Shown here: piece by piece, positions 6,174 through 6,995 of the stretch | Layout: every line of letters starts with the position of its first letter | Numbering within the stretch: position 1 is the first letter of the stretch | Assembly: GCA_023380515.1 (NCBI GenBank) | Contig: JAMCRH010000079.1 | Location: forward strand, 1 to 6,995 | DNA: 6,995 bases | Reading direction: 5' to 3' | DNA from: Gammaproteobacteria bacterium | GTDB lineage: Bacteria > Pseudomonadota > Gammaproteobacteria > Enterobacterales > Alteromonadaceae | The notes under the pieces: generated by a model | What the model was told of the DNA's origin: nothing | The model's database searches: none | The model's input: only the letters and a program-made list of their open reading frames with translations | Position numbers and translations under genes: made by a program

Positions 6174-6193
6174 TACTGTACTTTTATACAGTA
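6174..6193. promoter_or_regulatory. LexA-binding site (SOS box)
   Basis: TACTGTACTTTTATACAGTA fits the gammaproteobacterial LexA consensus: CTGT (6176-6179), eight AT-rich bases and ACAG (6188-6191), with the flanking TA on both sides as in strong E. coli boxes. The symmetry continues one base further on each side (6173, 6194). It is centred about 38 bp upstream of the nuclease ATG and 73 bp upstream of the DUF1653 ATG. Position favours control of the nuclease gene; the DUF1653 gene could also respond. Confidence 0.85.
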
Positions 6194-6212
6194 TTTGGCA
6201 ATTATTTTTTAA
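6183..6212 (-). promoter_or_regulatory. Candidate promoter of the nuclease gene, overlapping the LexA box
   Basis: On the minus strand TTAAAA (6212-6207) and TATAAA (6188-6183) are separated by 18 bases. The -10 element lies inside the LexA box, so LexA binding would block RNA polymerase. The -35 match is modest and other hexamers fit almost as well in this AT-rich stretch, so the exact elements are uncertain. Confidence 0.4.
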
Positions 6213-6255
6213 CGAAAACCGAAACAAAATCGATCCACAGTCACAGGAATTACCC

Positions 6256-6474
6256 ATGACAGAATTGAAAGCAGGGATTTATCGGCACTATAAAGGCAAT
6301 GAATATAGGGTGATTGACACCGCGAGGCATTCAGAAACCGAGGAGTTACTGGTGGTGTATCGGCCTTTATATGGTGAGCGGGCGCTTTGGGTACGCCCGC
6401 TCGAGATGTTTATTGAAGAAGTTGAGGTCAACGGCCAATTGCAGCCGCGTTTTAGCTTCTTGCGCGACTCGTAA
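6256..6474 (+). CDS. DUF1653 domain protein
   Basis: This 72-residue protein is essentially one DUF1653 domain. The family's recognisable pattern is complete: GIYRHYKGNEYRV, TARHSETEELLVVYRPLYG, LWVRPLEMF and PRF near the end. The domain is small and beta-rich, usually stands alone in bacteria and has no settled function that I know of. There is no signal peptide, so it should be cytoplasmic. A ribosome-binding AGGA (6245-6248) sits 7 bases before the ATG. It is divergent from the FAN1-exonuclease gene and shares the LexA-box intergenic region. Its last 23 bases overlap the 3' end of the MFS gene on the other strand. Confidence 0.9.
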   Translation: MTELKAGIYRHYKGNEYRVIDTARHSETEELLVVYRPLYGERALWVRPLEMFIEEVEVNGQLQPRFSFLRDS

Positions 6475-6995
6475 TGGTTTCGAGGCCATGTGCATTCGGG
6501 CCGGTTTCGCTGCGCCAAAGTTTGTAGGCGAAGAATAGGCCAAGTGTGGCAAGGCTAGTGTAGAACCACATACTTGGGGCATAACCAGCAATATTCTCCG
6601 GCCCGGCGGCATTGCGGTCATTGAGCACGCCGACGATAAATGGCACAACTGCCCAACCGAGTTGCTGACACATGGTCATAAGCGCAAACGCCGAGCCTAA
6701 TCGCCGCGCCTCGACAATGTAGGCGACAGACGGCCACATGACCGCAGGTATGAGGGAAAAGACCGCTCCGAGCAGGAAAATCACCACGAACAAAGTCAGT
6801 GGCACCATGGCGCTACCGATAAACGGGATCACGAGTGGTACATCGGGCCCGGCGGGTAAGTAGGTGACAGCTAAAAACAATGGCATCATCACGAGTGCGC
6901 CGACGGCCATAAATAGCGAACGCCGGCCAACCCGGTCAACCCAAAGGCCAAATAACGGTGTGAGGATTATTGCTGCAACCGGCAATAGGCTGCTC
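6452..6995 (-). CDS. MFS transporter, C-terminal part (runs off right edge)
   Basis: About 180 C-terminal residues are visible and the frame stays open to the window edge, so the start lies outside. The TTG at 6985 is an internal leucine codon, not the start. The segment holds the end of transmembrane helix 8, the MFS motif A-like loop GLWVDRVGRR (loop 8-9), then four hydrophobic helices matching TM9-TM12 and a short cytoplasmic tail. PAVMWPSVAYIVEARRLGSA with the following QQLGWAVVPFIVGVLND region recalls MFSD1-like (dipeptide-type) carriers, but that is a loose resemblance and the substrate is undetermined. The final codons overlap the DUF1653 gene tail to tail. Confidence 0.88.
   Translation of the reverse strand, partial: SSLLPVAAIILTPLFGLWVDRVGRRSLFMAVGALVMMPLFLAVTYLPAGPDVPLVIPFIGSAMVPLTLFVVIFLLGAVFSLIPAVMWPSVAYIVEARRLGSAFALMTMCQQLGWAVVPFIVGVLNDRNAAGPENIAGYAPSMWFYTSLATLGLFFAYKLWRSETGPNAHGLETITSRARS

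Overview
The window looks like ordinary chromosome from a Gram-negative gammaproteobacterium with mid-range base composition. The evidence is an outer-membrane type lipoprotein, an enterobacterial-type LexA box, an ArfB rescue factor, a TIGR01621-like RluA pseudouridine synthase and a DUF1653 protein. The set fits a marine Alteromonadales/Idiomarinaceae-like organism, but that placement is inference. No rRNA, tRNA, CRISPR array, transposase or phage gene is visible.

Layout from left to right. Positions 1-64 (minus) hold the N-terminal codons of a small hydrophobic protein that runs off the left edge. Positions 65-233 are non-coding and rich in repeats: a 21-bp perfect inverted repeat (1-21 with 150-170), four phased 12-bp units (120-167) and a stem-loop with a ribosome-binding sequence in its loop (179-206). 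A short lipoprotein follows (234-641, plus). On the minus strand come an RluA-family pseudouridine synthase (655-1335) and a secreted M24 metallopeptidase (1414-2799), separated by a perfect 35-nt palindrome. arfB (2932-3348, plus) is divergent from the peptidase. A secreted SnoaL/DUF4440-like protein (3359-3802, minus) has its own sigma70-like promoter. A 737-residue nuclease (3932-6145, minus) follows, then a DUF1653 protein (6256-6474, plus) and the C-terminal part of an MFS transporter (6452-6995, minus), whose 3' end overlaps the DUF1653 gene.

The most interesting item is the 737-residue protein. It joins a complete bacterial FAN1-like VRR-NUC nuclease to a C-terminal DEDDh (DnaQ-type) 3'-5' exonuclease, with the key residues of both active sites present. 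A near-perfect LexA (SOS) box lies 28 bp upstream of its start, in the region shared with the divergent DUF1653 gene. Together these suggest a DNA-damage-inducible two-nuclease repair enzyme. Other genes are single housekeeping functions: RNA modification (RluA-like), rescue of stalled ribosomes (ArfB), peptide turnover in the envelope (M24), and transport (MFS). They do not form an obvious common pathway.
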